Shown: positions 17,177-25,414 of the stretch, piece by piece
How positions within the stretch are numbered: position 1 is the first letter of the stretch
How the letters are laid out: each line of letters begins with the position of its first letter
Source of the DNA: Bacteroides finegoldii DSM 17565
GTDB lineage: Bacteria > Bacteroidota > Bacteroidia > Bacteroidales > Bacteroidaceae
Direction: 5' to 3'
DNA length: 46,724 nucleotides
Assembly (NCBI RefSeq): GCF_000156195.1
Contig: NZ_GG688318.1
Location: 107,528-154,251, forward strand
Notes under the pieces: generated by a model
Database searches by the model: none
What the model was told of the DNA's origin: nothing
Seen by the model: the letters and a program-made list of their open reading frames with translations, nothing else
Made by a program: the position numbers and the translations under genes

Positions 17177-18405
17177 GAAACTCGTTGTATGGCGCACTTG
17201 CCTACAACGGGGAGAAGATCAACGAGGCGAAAGGGCGGCTTCTGACAACCAACCGCATCTACAATGACGGTACGGGAACGATGGACATCCACCGGGCTAT
17301 GGAGGACTTTCTCGCTCTGATGCCCGTGCGGTCGAAGGTGGAGAAACCGGTGGTGCATATCTCGCTCAATCCGCATCCCGACGATATTTTGACGGACACG
17401 GAGCTTCAGAACATCGCACGGGAGTATCTGGAGAAGATGGGCTTCGGCAACCAGCCGTATCTCGTTTTCAAGCATGAGGACATCGACCGCCACCATCTGC
17501 ATATCGTGACGGTCAGGGTGGACGAGAACGGCAGGAGCATAGACACCCGGAACAATTTTTACCGGAGCAAGCAGATAACACGCGAACTGGAACGGAAGTA
17601 CGGGCTGCATGACGCGGAACGCAAGAATCGCCGTCTTGACACGCCGCTGCGCAAGGTGGACGCCTCTGCGGGCGACGTGAAGAAGCAGGTGGGGAATATC
17701 GTTAAGGCTTTGAACGGGCAATACCGTTTCCAAACGATGGGAGAATACCGTGCCCTCCTTTCCTTATATAATATGACAGTGGAGGAAGCACATGGCAATG
17801 TGCGCAGACGTGAGTATCACGGGCTGGTCTATTCCGTCACGGACGACAAGGGCAACAAGGTCGGCAATCCTTTCAAGTCCTCGCTGTTCGGGAAGTCCGT
17901 CGGCTATGAAGCCGTACAGAAGAAGTTTGCCCGTTCCAAGCAGGAGTTTAAGGAGAGGAAACTTGCCGACATGACGAAACGCACCGTCCTTTCCGTGCTG
18001 GAAGGCACGTATGACAAGGAGAAGTTTGTAGCCACCCTCAAAGGAAAGGGCATCGACACCGTACTACGCTACACGGAGGAAGGGCGCATCTACGGAGCCA
18101 CGTTCATCGACCACCGTACGGGCTGCGTGCTGAACGGCTCACGCATGGGCAAGGAACTTTCCGCCAACGCCTTGCAGGAACACTTCACGCAGCCTTACGC
18201 TGGACAGCCGTCGATTCCGCTTTCCGTTATGGTGGAGGGACAAGAGGACAAACAAGGATATTCCGGAGGGGAATACGAGAACCATTCGGGTGGTATGAAC
18301 CTGTTTGCCCCCGAAGGTCCGGCAGTGGACGCCGAGGAGGAAGCCTTCATCCGGGCGATGCAGCGCAAGAAGAAAAAGAAGAAGCGCAAGGGCTTGGGAA
18401 TGTAA
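17155..18405 (+). CDS. mobB: MobB-like relaxase (mobilisation nuclease)
   Basis: 416 residues. The N-terminal relaxase domain has candidate nucleophile tyrosines near the start (SLYGALAYN), HISLNPHPDD and the metal-binding histidine motif DIDRHHLHIV (residues 109-118). It nicks oriT, becomes linked to the 5' end and pilots the strand. The C-terminus ends in a run of basic residues. The start lies inside the mobA 3' end, so translation is coupled. Confidence 0.92.
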   Translation: MVAKISVGNSLYGALAYNGEKINEAKGRLLTTNRIYNDGTGTMDIHRAMEDFLALMPVRSKVEKPVVHISLNPHPDDILTDTELQNIAREYLEKMGFGNQPYLVFKHEDIDRHHLHIVTVRVDENGRSIDTRNNFYRSKQITRELERKYGLHDAERKNRRLDTPLRKVDASAGDVKKQVGNIVKALNGQYRFQTMGEYRALLSLYNMTVEEAHGNVRRREYHGLVYSVTDDKGNKVGNPFKSSLFGKSVGYEAVQKKFARSKQEFKERKLADMTKRTVLSVLEGTYDKEKFVATLKGKGIDTVLRYTEEGRIYGATFIDHRTGCVLNGSRMGKELSANALQEHFTQPYAGQPSIPLSVMVEGQEDKQGYSGGEYENHSGGMNLFAPEGPAVDAEEEAFIRAMQRKKKKKKRKGLGM

Positions 18406-18437
18406 TCGAAAATATCAACAATCAAAAAAATCAATGT

Positions 18438-20447
18438 ATGTCACAACAAGAAGACGATTTGAGGGCGTTGGCGAAAATCATGGATTTTCTGCGTGCCGTG
18501 AGTATTATTTTAGTGGTCATGAACGTGTACTGGTTCTGTTATGAAGCCATACGGCTCTGGGGAGTGGAGATCGGCGTGGTGGACAGAATCCTGATGAACT
18601 TCAACCGCACGGCGGGGCTGTTCCGTTCCATCCTGTACACAAAACTGTTTGCCGTCCTACTGCTTGCCTTGTCCTGTTTGGGGACAAAGGGCGTAAAGGG
18701 TGAGAAAATCACTTGGGGAAGAATCTGGACAGCCCTTGCCGTTGGCTTCGTGCTGTTCTTCCTCAACTGGTGGATACTGGCTTTGCCGCTCCCGATAGAG
18801 GCGGTGACGGGACTGTATATTCTGACCGTCGGCGCAGGTTATGTCTGCCTGCTGATGGGCGGTCTGTGGATGAGCCGTCTGTTGAAGCACAACCTTATGG
18901 ACGATGTGTTCAATAACGAAAACGAGAGTTTCATGCAGGAAACAAGGCTTATCGAAAGCGAGTATTCGGTCAATCTTCCGACACGGTTTTACTACAAAAA
19001 GCGTTGGAACAATGGCTGGATCAATGTCGTGAATCCTTTTAGGGCTTCCATCGTGTTGGGTACGCCGGGCAGCGGTAAATCCTATGCAGTGGTAAATAAT
19101 TTCATCAAGCAGCAGATAGAAAAGGGCTTCTCGATGTATGTGTACGACTTCAAATTCAGCGACTTGTCCACGATAGCATACAACCATCTGCTGAACCACC
19201 CGGAGGGCTACAAGGTGAAACCGAAGTTTTATGTGATAAACTTCGATGACCCGCGACGTTCGCACCGTTGCAATCCCATTCACCCGGACTTCATGGAGGA
19301 TATTACGGACGCTTATGAGAGTGCGTACACCATTATGCTCAACTTAAATAAAAGTTGGGTGCAAAAGCAGGGCGACTTTTTCGTAGAATCGCCCATCATC
19401 CTTTTCGCGGCTATTATCTGGTATCTCAAAATTTTCCAGAACGGCAAGTATTGTACATTCCCCCATGCGATTGAGTTCCTGAACCGCCGCTATGAGGATA
19501 TTTTCCCGATACTGACCTCTTACCCGGAATTGGAAAACTATCTTTCTCCGTTCATGGACGCATGGCTCGGAGGGGCTGCGGAGCAGTTGATGGGGCAGAT
19601 AGCAAGCGCGAAAATCCCTTTGTCAAGGATGATTTCCCCGCAGCTCTATTGGGTGATGTCGGACAGCGAGTTCACGCTGGACATCAACAATCCCGAAGAA
19701 CCGAAAATACTCTGTGTGGGCAACAATCCCGACCGTCAGAATATCTACGGGGCCGCTCTCGGTCTGTATAACTCCCGTATCGTGAAACTCATCAACAAGA
19801 AAGGGATGCTGAAGTCGTCGGTCATCATCGACGAGCTGCCCACGATTTATTTCAAGGGGTTGGACAACCTTATCGCCACCGCGCGAAGCAACAAGGTTGC
19901 CGTGTGTCTGGGCTTTCAGGATTTCAGCCAGTTGGTGCGCGACTACGGTGATAAAGAAGCGAAGGTCGTGATGAACACCGTCGGCAATATCTTTTCCGGT
20001 CAGGTGGTGGGTGAAACCGCCAAGACGCTTTCCGAACGCTTCGGTAAGGTGTTGCAGAAACGGCAGTCCATTTCCATCAACCGGCAGGATGTTTCCACCT
20101 CCATCAACACGCAGATGGATTCACTCATCCCGCCAAGCAAGATTTCCGGCTTGACGCAGGGTATGTTTGTCGGTTCGGTGTCCGACAACTTCAACGAGCG
20201 TATCGAGCAGAAGATTTTTCATTGTGAGATTGTCGTGGATGCCGAGAAGGTGAGGCGCGAGGAGAAAGCCTACAAGAAAATCCCCGTCATTACCGACTTT
20301 ACGGACGGGGACGGCAACGACCGCATGAAGGAAACGGTTCAGGCGAATTACAGGCGCATCAAGGAGGAAGTGAAGCAGATTGTTCAAGAGGAACTGGAAC
20401 GTATCGCAAATGATGAAAACTTGAAACACCTGTTGCAGCAGAAATAA
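18438..20447 (+). CDS. mobC: MobC-like coupling protein (VirD4/TraG-type ATPase)
   Basis: 669 residues. Membrane helices occupy the N-terminus (about 13-33, 63-78, 95-115 and 120-145). Walker A GTPGSGKS lies at 208-215 and the Walker B-like IIDELPTIYF at about 465-474, followed by ARSNKVAVCLGFQDFSQL, which is typical of type IV coupling proteins. It brings the relaxosome to the Tra channel. It is last in mobABC, 32 bp after mobB and just before a strong hairpin. Confidence 0.92.
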   Translation: MSQQEDDLRALAKIMDFLRAVSIILVVMNVYWFCYEAIRLWGVEIGVVDRILMNFNRTAGLFRSILYTKLFAVLLLALSCLGTKGVKGEKITWGRIWTALAVGFVLFFLNWWILALPLPIEAVTGLYILTVGAGYVCLLMGGLWMSRLLKHNLMDDVFNNENESFMQETRLIESEYSVNLPTRFYYKKRWNNGWINVVNPFRASIVLGTPGSGKSYAVVNNFIKQQIEKGFSMYVYDFKFSDLSTIAYNHLLNHPEGYKVKPKFYVINFDDPRRSHRCNPIHPDFMEDITDAYESAYTIMLNLNKSWVQKQGDFFVESPIILFAAIIWYLKIFQNGKYCTFPHAIEFLNRRYEDIFPILTSYPELENYLSPFMDAWLGGAAEQLMGQIASAKIPLSRMISPQLYWVMSDSEFTLDINNPEEPKILCVGNNPDRQNIYGAALGLYNSRIVKLINKKGMLKSSVIIDELPTIYFKGLDNLIATARSNKVAVCLGFQDFSQLVRDYGDKEAKVVMNTVGNIFSGQVVGETAKTLSERFGKVLQKRQSISINRQDVSTSINTQMDSLIPPSKISGLTQGMFVGSVSDNFNERIEQKIFHCEIVVDAEKVRREEKAYKKIPVITDFTDGDGNDRMKETVQANYRRIKEEVKQIVQEELERIANDENLKHLLQQK

Positions 20448-20498
20448 CAGATTCCTTTATATATGAAAAAGGGGATGTGTCAAAACACCCCAAATATG

Positions 20499-20540
20499 AA
20501 AATTACCCCTGTCACAGATATCTGTAGCAAGGGTAATTTT
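20499..20540. terminator. Bidirectional terminator between mobC and the 20542 gene
   Basis: Perfect 10-bp inverted repeat, AAAATTACCC at 20499-20508 and its complement at 20531-20540. The loop itself contains the palindrome ACAGATATCTGT. The right arm ends in TTTT for plus-strand transcripts, and the left arm gives TTTT for minus-strand transcripts. It lies between convergent genes, the expected place for a shared terminator. Confidence 0.7.
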
Positions 20541-20541
20541 G

Positions 20542-20955
20542 TTAAAAAGAGAGTTTTGACGCCCTCTTTTTATTCTCAGATTTGAGATGCTTGTTGATGG
20601 TGGTAATGGCAAGCGTCAGCAAATAATTTTTCAGCTCTGTATCGTCTTTAAGCAGTATGCTGTATTCTTCGGCAAACATTCTCAACAGTCTGGTTCTGAG
20701 TTTCGACATTTCTTCACCGAAAGGTATCTGTCGGTTTTCTTGCCAATACTCAATCACTACGGAAGATACCAGCCACTTGAACTCGGATTTCATCTCTTTG
20801 CCGAGTTTCTTGAAGCGGATTTGTTCGCTAATTGGCGGCTCGTTGTATGGCATCATGTCTGCCGGGTCATAAACGGATATACTGCCGATACCATAATCCA
20901 TGATTATCGGTAAATCAGTTTTTACATCATTCTTATGTTTCTTCTTTTTAGCCAT
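20542..20955 (-). CDS. Hypothetical protein
   Basis: 137 residues, basic at both ends (MAKKKKHKN at the start), soluble, largely helical in the second half, with no motif I recognise. It starts 5 bp after the stop of the AlbA-type gene, so the two are likely co-transcribed. A role linked to that putative regulator is possible but unsupported. Confidence 0.6.
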   Translation of the reverse strand: MAKKKKHKNDVKTDLPIIMDYGIGSISVYDPADMMPYNEPPISEQIRFKKLGKEMKSEFKWLVSSVVIEYWQENRQIPFGEEMSKLRTRLLRMFAEEYSILLKDDTELKNYLLTLAITTINKHLKSENKKRASKLSF

Positions 20956-20960
20956 ACCCG

Positions 20961-22415
20961 TTATTGTTGCAGGAAACCTTTACCTTTATCAGTAAGATAG
21001 TATTTCTGTTGCGGACTCTTGGAGCCTACGGGATAAAGTGAAAGGACCAAACCGGAATTTATTGCCGGATGGATATAGTTCTTTAAGAAATTCCTTTTAT
21101 CTTTCATTCCCGTTTTCTCCATGATTTCTTTAGCAGAGAGAGTGTTGTTCCCAATAGCAGACAACAGTTTTCCTAACTGTGGGGTTACTGTGGGGTTACT
21201 ATAGGGTTGCTGTGGGGTTGCTGTGGGGTCTTGTCCTACTGTAGTTCTTGTATAATGAAACACAATCCATACAGCATTGCCGTCGGTATGAAACTCCGGA
21301 TCCGGAATACCGACACGGCGACATTCGTTTACCATAAGGGCTATGCCACGTCCCCAACTCTCCAATACTGCACTTTTGTACAGCACATTGGCTACTATCA
21401 GATTTTGTGGTTCGGAATTGTGGCCACCCAACAGTTTCTCAATGGTAATATCAGGCGGAAATGTTCCGCTGTTTTCAATCTCCACGCGGTCATCATAGAT
21501 AGCAATCCCGACTGAACTGCCGGGGCGATGGTAAACACGATGTGCAAAAGCATTTATGCAACATTCTCTCAATGCCTTATATGGCACATTCAGTTCCTCT
21601 TCTCTGTACAAACCTTCAATTTTACCGGAAAGGGACAAATGCTTGAAGAAAAATGCCATTGCAGCATCCAGCAAGTTGAATATATTGCCTGTCACACGCT
21701 GATTATCTAAAAATTCATCTTTTGTCGTTCCTTTGAACCGGGCTAAACGGAGCAGACATTGGGGATAATGGTAGAAGTTTCGTCCGAATAGGACAACGGA
21801 AGCATTGTTCAGCTTTCCATCATTCAACAAGTCAAATTTTTCAAGGATGGTTCGGACATCCTCCTGCATAGAACCTTCCGGCAAACGTCCGCCTCTGATT
21901 CCTCCACGTACTGCGCCCAAGATTGCCGTTTCGTCAAGGTCGGATATTTTCAAGCTGGGATTTTGCATGGAATCCCAAGCATAGGTTCCGCCTCGCTGCA
22001 TAACCAACAGGTTGTATATACCCTGCGGCATGGCAGATGTAACGCTCTCTATCCGTTGATAAGCCCTCCCCTTATAGGTGAACGGGCGCATATATCGTTG
22101 TTCTTCCGCTGATAAAGCTATAACACTTTTGTTCGTTCCCGGAATGTCTGTATAGGATATATCAATGGTCGCAAACGGCTCGATTCGTCTGATGGTTTCC
22201 GCAATATCGCGCTTCGTCTTGTCGCTCACTTCCTGACCGATAATCTTTCCCTTGTCGGTTACACCGAACAGCACCGTGCCGCCCGTACCGTTCAAGAAGG
22301 CACAAAGAGTTTCAATTCCACGCTCCAACTGCCCGGTAGTTTCTTTGAACTCAACTGTCCCGCCTTCGGCTCCGGCAATCAGTCCATTCAATATTTCGAG
22401 GTTATCTATTTTCAT
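20961..22415 (-). CDS. AlbA/Schlafen-type putative DNA-binding regulator
   Basis: 484 residues. The N-terminal AlbA_2 (Schlafen-type) domain (about 10-140) has EFKET and FLNGTGGTVLFGVTDKGKIIG. The middle resembles the RecG-related C-terminal/HATPase_c_4 domain (about 255-385, with ALRECCINAFAHRVYH and SWGRGIALMVNEC). The C-terminus is a winged-helix-like module (about 415-484). A Pro/Thr/Gln linker (about 393-412) is encoded by an 11-bp DNA repeat. Proteins of this class are usually annotated as transcriptional regulators or putative helicases; ATPase activity is unproven. A TAACTTTG box lies 21 bp upstream. Confidence 0.8.
   Translation of the reverse strand: MKIDNLEILNGLIAGAEGGTVEFKETTGQLERGIETLCAFLNGTGGTVLFGVTDKGKIIGQEVSDKTKRDIAETIRRIEPFATIDISYTDIPGTNKSVIALSAEEQRYMRPFTYKGRAYQRIESVTSAMPQGIYNLLVMQRGGTYAWDSMQNPSLKISDLDETAILGAVRGGIRGGRLPEGSMQEDVRTILEKFDLLNDGKLNNASVVLFGRNFYHYPQCLLRLARFKGTTKDEFLDNQRVTGNIFNLLDAAMAFFFKHLSLSGKIEGLYREEELNVPYKALRECCINAFAHRVYHRPGSSVGIAIYDDRVEIENSGTFPPDITIEKLLGGHNSEPQNLIVANVLYKSAVLESWGRGIALMVNECRRVGIPDPEFHTDGNAVWIVFHYTRTTVGQDPTATPQQPYSNPTVTPQLGKLLSAIGNNTLSAKEIMEKTGMKDKRNFLKNYIHPAINSGLVLSLYPVGSKSPQQKYYLTDKGKGFLQQ
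21178..21229 (-). repeat. 11-bp tandem repeat inside the AlbA-type gene
   Basis: About 4.7 copies of TGTGGGGTTAC/GC with an 11-bp period, starting at 21178, 21189, 21200, 21211 and 21122+100 (that is 21222). Eleven is not divisible by three, so gain or loss of one unit would shift the frame before the winged-helix part. Three units encode an 11-residue PTxTPQ-type repeat. Confidence 0.75.
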
Positions 22416-22435
22416 CCGTCATTGATTAATACTTG

Positions 22436-22443
22436 CAAAGTTA
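22436..22443 (-). promoter_or_regulatory. Bacteroides -7 box before the AlbA-type gene
   Basis: The minus strand reads TAACTTTG, matching TAnnTTTG, 21 bp before the ATG at 22415. A -33 TTTG is not evident at the usual distance. Confidence 0.45.
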
Positions 22444-22543
22444 ATGATTTTAATCGGCTTTCCGGCAGATAATAGAGTGATTGTAAATGAAGAAGGATAA
22501 GAAACCGTATAATCCGGCCGCTTATCCTTTGTTTGGCATTCGT

Positions 22544-23155
22544 TTATCTCCTCATCCGCTCCAATTCATCGTCATGTCGCATCTTCGCGTTCAGTTTGTC
22601 CTGCATCTTTTCAAGGAAGTAGGTGCGACTGTCGCTTTTCCTGCGTTTGATGTCCGTATAGAAGCGGTAGCAGTCTTTGGACTCCACACCGAAAAAGGAA
22701 TAGAGGACAGGGGCAAGCTCTTTCAGCGAAGCCTTGCCGCCATTGATGCAGCCGGTGGCGTAGAGGGCATAGATTAGTTCTACCAACTCGACGGCATTAC
22801 CGGTCCATTGCAGGGCTGGGACTGTGGCTTTGGTTTCGGATGTGGATGTTAGTGGTGGCACGGAGGTAATTGCAGAAGCGGATACCATCTTCTGCATCTT
22901 TCGGATGAATGATAACGCCTTGCGGATATACACAGTGACGACATTCTCCTCCGATGCCGACAAGTTCTGCGGATGGTGCTGTAATTCGATTTCGGCAAAA
23001 GCCAACGCCACAATAATATGCTTGGCATCATTGCCGCCGTAGCACAGGTTTATTACTTCCTGCACGAATCCGCCGTATGCCGTTTCCGTGCTACCGTTGT
23101 CTTTTCCGTTTATCAGGGCGAAAAACTGTGTTTCCGCCAATATGAGATGGTTCAT
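22544..23155 (-). CDS. rteC: RteC-like regulator of excision and transfer
   Basis: 203 residues. The C-terminal third matches the RteC family (VELVELIYALYATGCINGG, then FFGVESKDCYRFYTDIKRRKS and FLEKMQDKLNAKM). The N-terminal half is helical (AETQFFALINGKD). In CTnDOT, RteC activates the excision genes and is itself induced by RteB. The length is close to that of CTnDOT RteC. Upstream lie a 22-bp palindrome and three GTTCA-N5-TGAAC sites. Confidence 0.85.
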   Translation of the reverse strand: MNHLILAETQFFALINGKDNGSTETAYGGFVQEVINLCYGGNDAKHIIVALAFAEIELQHHPQNLSASEENVVTVYIRKALSFIRKMQKMVSASAITSVPPLTSTSETKATVPALQWTGNAVELVELIYALYATGCINGGKASLKELAPVLYSFFGVESKDCYRFYTDIKRRKSDSRTYFLEKMQDKLNAKMRHDDELERMRR

Positions 23156-23187
23156 TATCTTTTCTGTTTTGAGGGTTTACACTTGTT

Positions 23188-23209
23188 TATCAGTGTGCGC
23201 ACACTGATA
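23188..23209. promoter_or_regulatory. 22-bp perfect palindrome upstream of rteC
   Basis: TATCAGTGTGC followed directly by its exact complement, with no spacer, ending 33 bp before the rteC ATG. A palindrome this long is unlikely by chance. It could be an operator for an activator or repressor (RteB, RteC itself or another regulator) or an RNA hairpin in the rteC leader. Confidence 0.65.
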
Positions 23210-23279
23210 TATGGGCAAATCATAGCCCTAAACACGAGAAAAGATTGTGAGAAAATTGTACTACATTGTTTTTCAGAAA

Positions 23280-23304
23280 GATAAAATTCAAAAATAATTT
23301 TATC
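23280..23304 (-). terminator. AT-rich stem-loop after the DHFR-like gene
   Basis: GATAAAATT and its complement AATTTTATC, a 9-bp stem with a 7-nt loop, followed on the minus strand by TTTCT. It lies about 100 bp past the stop at 23401. A weak terminator for the DHFR-like gene is plausible. Confidence 0.35.
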
Positions 23305-23329
23305 CTTGATTGCATCCCTTGTGAAATGT

Positions 23330-23397
23330 GTTCAGATTCTGAACATGTGTTCACTTTCTGAACACGGAAATTCCGCCAAGATGTTCATAATCTGAAC
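23330..23397. promoter_or_regulatory. Three GTTCA-N5-TGAAC operators and a CGGAA-A-TTCCG repeat
   Basis: Copies lie at 23330-23344, 23349-23363 and 23383-23397, each with identical 5-bp arms and variable 5-bp centres. An extra inverted repeat CGGAAATTCCG lies at 23365-23375. The spacing between starts is 19 and 34 bp. The cluster lies immediately beyond the DHFR-like stop and 175-240 bp upstream of rteC, consistent with a multi-site regulator. Confidence 0.7.
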
Positions 23398-23400
23398 ATT

Positions 23401-23814
23401 TTATGCCCGTGGCTCTTTATGATAGGTAAGCCGGATTACTCCGTCCCTATAAGTTTTGTTCTCCATAAGCCGCCAGTCATTCATAGGTAGTGCTGACTTG
23501 AAAAAATGCGCTCCGTTTCCGTCGATGGTTGGAACAACGTATAGTATGATTTCATCTATCACGTTCATCCGTAACAGTCCGTTGGCATATTCGGTATTCC
23601 CGGCAGTTACTTCCAACAAATGGCAAATGCTTCCACCTTCCTCTCTCCATTCTTGAAGCACGGATACCGAATAGTCGGATGTCAGCTTATACAGGGCATT
23701 GGCACGTATTTCATCCATACCGTAATCTTCGGTTTGAAGCAACCGCTTCCGGGGATGCAGTTTCATCGGACAGCCATCTATTGAGATAACGGCAAGTAAT
23801 TGTATTTTCGCCAT
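23401..23814 (-). CDS. Dihydrofolate reductase/RibD-like family protein
   Basis: 137 residues from the ATG at 23814. The start is chosen because the frame upstream runs through an RNA-like hairpin region. The N-terminus MAKIQLLAVISIDG and the C-terminal DEIILYVVPTIDGNGAHFF and WRLMENKTYRDGVIRL match the RibD C-terminal/DHFR-like fold. It is shorter than full DHFR-fold proteins (about 160-180), and the segment after residue 15 looks abbreviated, so the activity is uncertain. It sits between rteB and rteC behind a structured leader. Confidence 0.65.
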   Translation of the reverse strand: MAKIQLLAVISIDGCPMKLHPRKRLLQTEDYGMDEIRANALYKLTSDYSVSVLQEWREEGGSICHLLEVTAGNTEYANGLLRMNVIDEIILYVVPTIDGNGAHFFKSALPMNDWRLMENKTYRDGVIRLTYHKEPRA

Positions 23815-23846
23815 AACGTATTTCCTTTCCTTTTTGGCGAGGCAAA

Positions 23847-23988
23847 AAAGTAGCGTGCAATTCACACTACTTTCAAGCGATGGCTCTGGTAAAGCCTTTA
23901 CGGAGAGTACGTGAATGCACGCTATGCGTAGGCATAGCATAAGCATCACGCAATCGTCTCCGTAGTTTCAATTTACCAGATTTTCGCT
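23847..23988 (-). ncRNA. Nested-hairpin RNA ending in an intrinsic terminator
   Basis: The minus-strand transcript would first fold a long nested stem. Arm pairs are 23876-23880/23984-23988, 23886-23893/23972-23979 (TTTACCAG with CTGGTAAA), 23900-23906/23957-23963, 23910-23918/23943-23950 with one bulge, and 23921-23927/23932-23938 with a 4-nt loop. Then comes AAAGTAG-GTG pairing at 23847-23873, followed by a run of six T. This is the architecture of a structured leader plus Rho-independent terminator just before the DHFR-like ATG, either a riboswitch/attenuator or a free-standing small RNA. I do not recognise the family. Confidence 0.6.
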
Positions 23989-24066
23989 CGAAACGCCTTG
24001 CGGTCTTATGTCTATATCATCGGCGAAAAGTTACCCAATCGCCTGCTATTTTCTGAAATACAATTG

Positions 24067-24074
24067 CAAAGTTA
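24067..24074 (-). promoter_or_regulatory. Bacteroides -7 box for the structured leader/DHFR-like gene
   Basis: The minus strand reads TAACTTTG. It lies between the rteB stop (24107) and the hairpin region, so transcripts starting near 24060 would carry about 245 nt of leader before the ATG at 23814. No clear -33 box was found. Confidence 0.45.
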
Positions 24075-24106
24075 ATCAATTATTGCCATTTACAGCCATA
24101 CTCCGG

Positions 24107-25414
24107 TCAGTTTTCTTCATTCAATCCATATTCTACCAATTTATTATACAGCGTTGTCCTGCCGATACCCAGTATCTTTGCAGCCATTTTCTTGTTACCG
24201 GCTGCTTGTTTCAAAGCACGCAGGATACGTCCTCTTTCTTCATCCCCGCTCTTCAATGTAAAACAAGCGGAAGTAGCGGACGGTTCATTGTCAAGTTCCA
24301 AATCGGCTTCGGTTATCATATCGCCTTCTGATTGCAGGACTGCCGTCTGTATCTTCTGTTTCAACTCGCGCACGTTGCCCGGCCACGCATGGGCGAGCAG
24401 GGCATTACGGGCAGATGCGGCAAAACCTTTTACTTCACGTTCCAACTCACGGTTTGCCATTTCACGGAAGAACTCGGCCAATGGCATGATGTCTTCCGGG
24501 CAGTCGCGCAAGGGCGGCATGGTTATCACATACTCCTGCAAGCGATAGAGCAAATCCTGCCGGAACCGCTTTTCCGTTACGGCTTTCTGCAAATCCTCGT
24601 TGGTTGCAGCCACTATCCTCACGTTGGCTGTTTTGTCCTCCTTTGCTCCGACGGGACGGTAACGGCGTTCCTGTATGGCGCGGAGCAGCATCTGTTGCAT
24701 CTCCATTGTTAGGTTGCCCACTTCGTCAAGGAACAGCGTGCCGCCATCCGCTTCCAGAAAATACCCCGTCTTGTTTGCTTCGGCACCCGTAAACGCGCCC
24801 TTGACGTGTCCGAAGAAGGCGGATTGTATCAATGACGGGGACAAGGCTCCGCAGTCCACTGCCACAAAAGGTTTATCGGCAAGTTTGCTTTGTTGGTGTA
24901 TATGTTGTGCGATATGTTCCTTGCCCGTACCGTTCTCGCCCAGTATCAGCACGCTCATCCGGGTGGTGGCTACAAGGCGCACACGTTTCTTGATTTTCTG
25001 ATAGGCTTCGCCCTGCCGGACGAATATCGGAATGTTCCATTGTAGTCGCTTTTCATGTTCTTTTTGCAGGGTGCGGATAAGCGGTATCAGTTTATCCTCC
25101 AACAACTGTTTCTGTATGTAATCCTTTGAGCCGAGCTTCATACTTTCCACTGCCGTATGCACCTCCCCGTAATTGGTCATAACGATAAACACCTGTTGTT
25201 TGTCGTTGGCACGCATCCACCGTAACAACTCTATGCTTTCACCGTCGGGGAGGCGTAGGTCGGCAACGACAATATCATCCACCTCTGACTTTACCAATAG
25301 TTTCTTGGCAGTGGCAAGATTATATGCCGACATAGTATCGAAGCTGTCTTTCTTCAGCAGGTTGCAGACATAATCGTTATAGACGGGGTTGTCCTCAATC
25401 ACAAATACTTTCAT
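24107..25414 (-). CDS. rteB: RteB-like sigma-54-type response regulator
   Basis: 435 residues from the ATG at 25414, chosen for its strong AGGAGG Shine-Dalgarno and the canonical start MKVFVIEDNP. The receiver domain (1-115) has phospho-acceptor D52. The AAA+ domain has Walker A GENGTGKE (159-166), GAFTGA (206-211) for sigma-54 contact and Walker B GGTLFLDE (224-231). A Fis-type helix-turn-helix ends the protein (AAKILGIGRTTLYNKL). In CTnDOT, RteB activates rteC. The start overlaps rteA by 20 bp. Confidence 0.92.
   Translation of the reverse strand: MKVFVIEDNPVYNDYVCNLLKKDSFDTMSAYNLATAKKLLVKSEVDDIVVADLRLPDGESIELLRWMRANDKQQVFIVMTNYGEVHTAVESMKLGSKDYIQKQLLEDKLIPLIRTLQKEHEKRLQWNIPIFVRQGEAYQKIKKRVRLVATTRMSVLILGENGTGKEHIAQHIHQQSKLADKPFVAVDCGALSPSLIQSAFFGHVKGAFTGAEANKTGYFLEADGGTLFLDEVGNLTMEMQQMLLRAIQERRYRPVGAKEDKTANVRIVAATNEDLQKAVTEKRFRQDLLYRLQEYVITMPPLRDCPEDIMPLAEFFREMANRELEREVKGFAASARNALLAHAWPGNVRELKQKIQTAVLQSEGDMITEADLELDNEPSATSACFTLKSGDEERGRILRALKQAAGNKKMAAKILGIGRTTLYNKLVEYGLNEEN

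Noticed and set aside
23815..23949. N-terminal extension of the DHFR-like protein
   Set aside because: The frame is open only because it runs through the nested hairpin. The residues do not look like a DHFR start, whereas MAKIQLLAVISIDG does.
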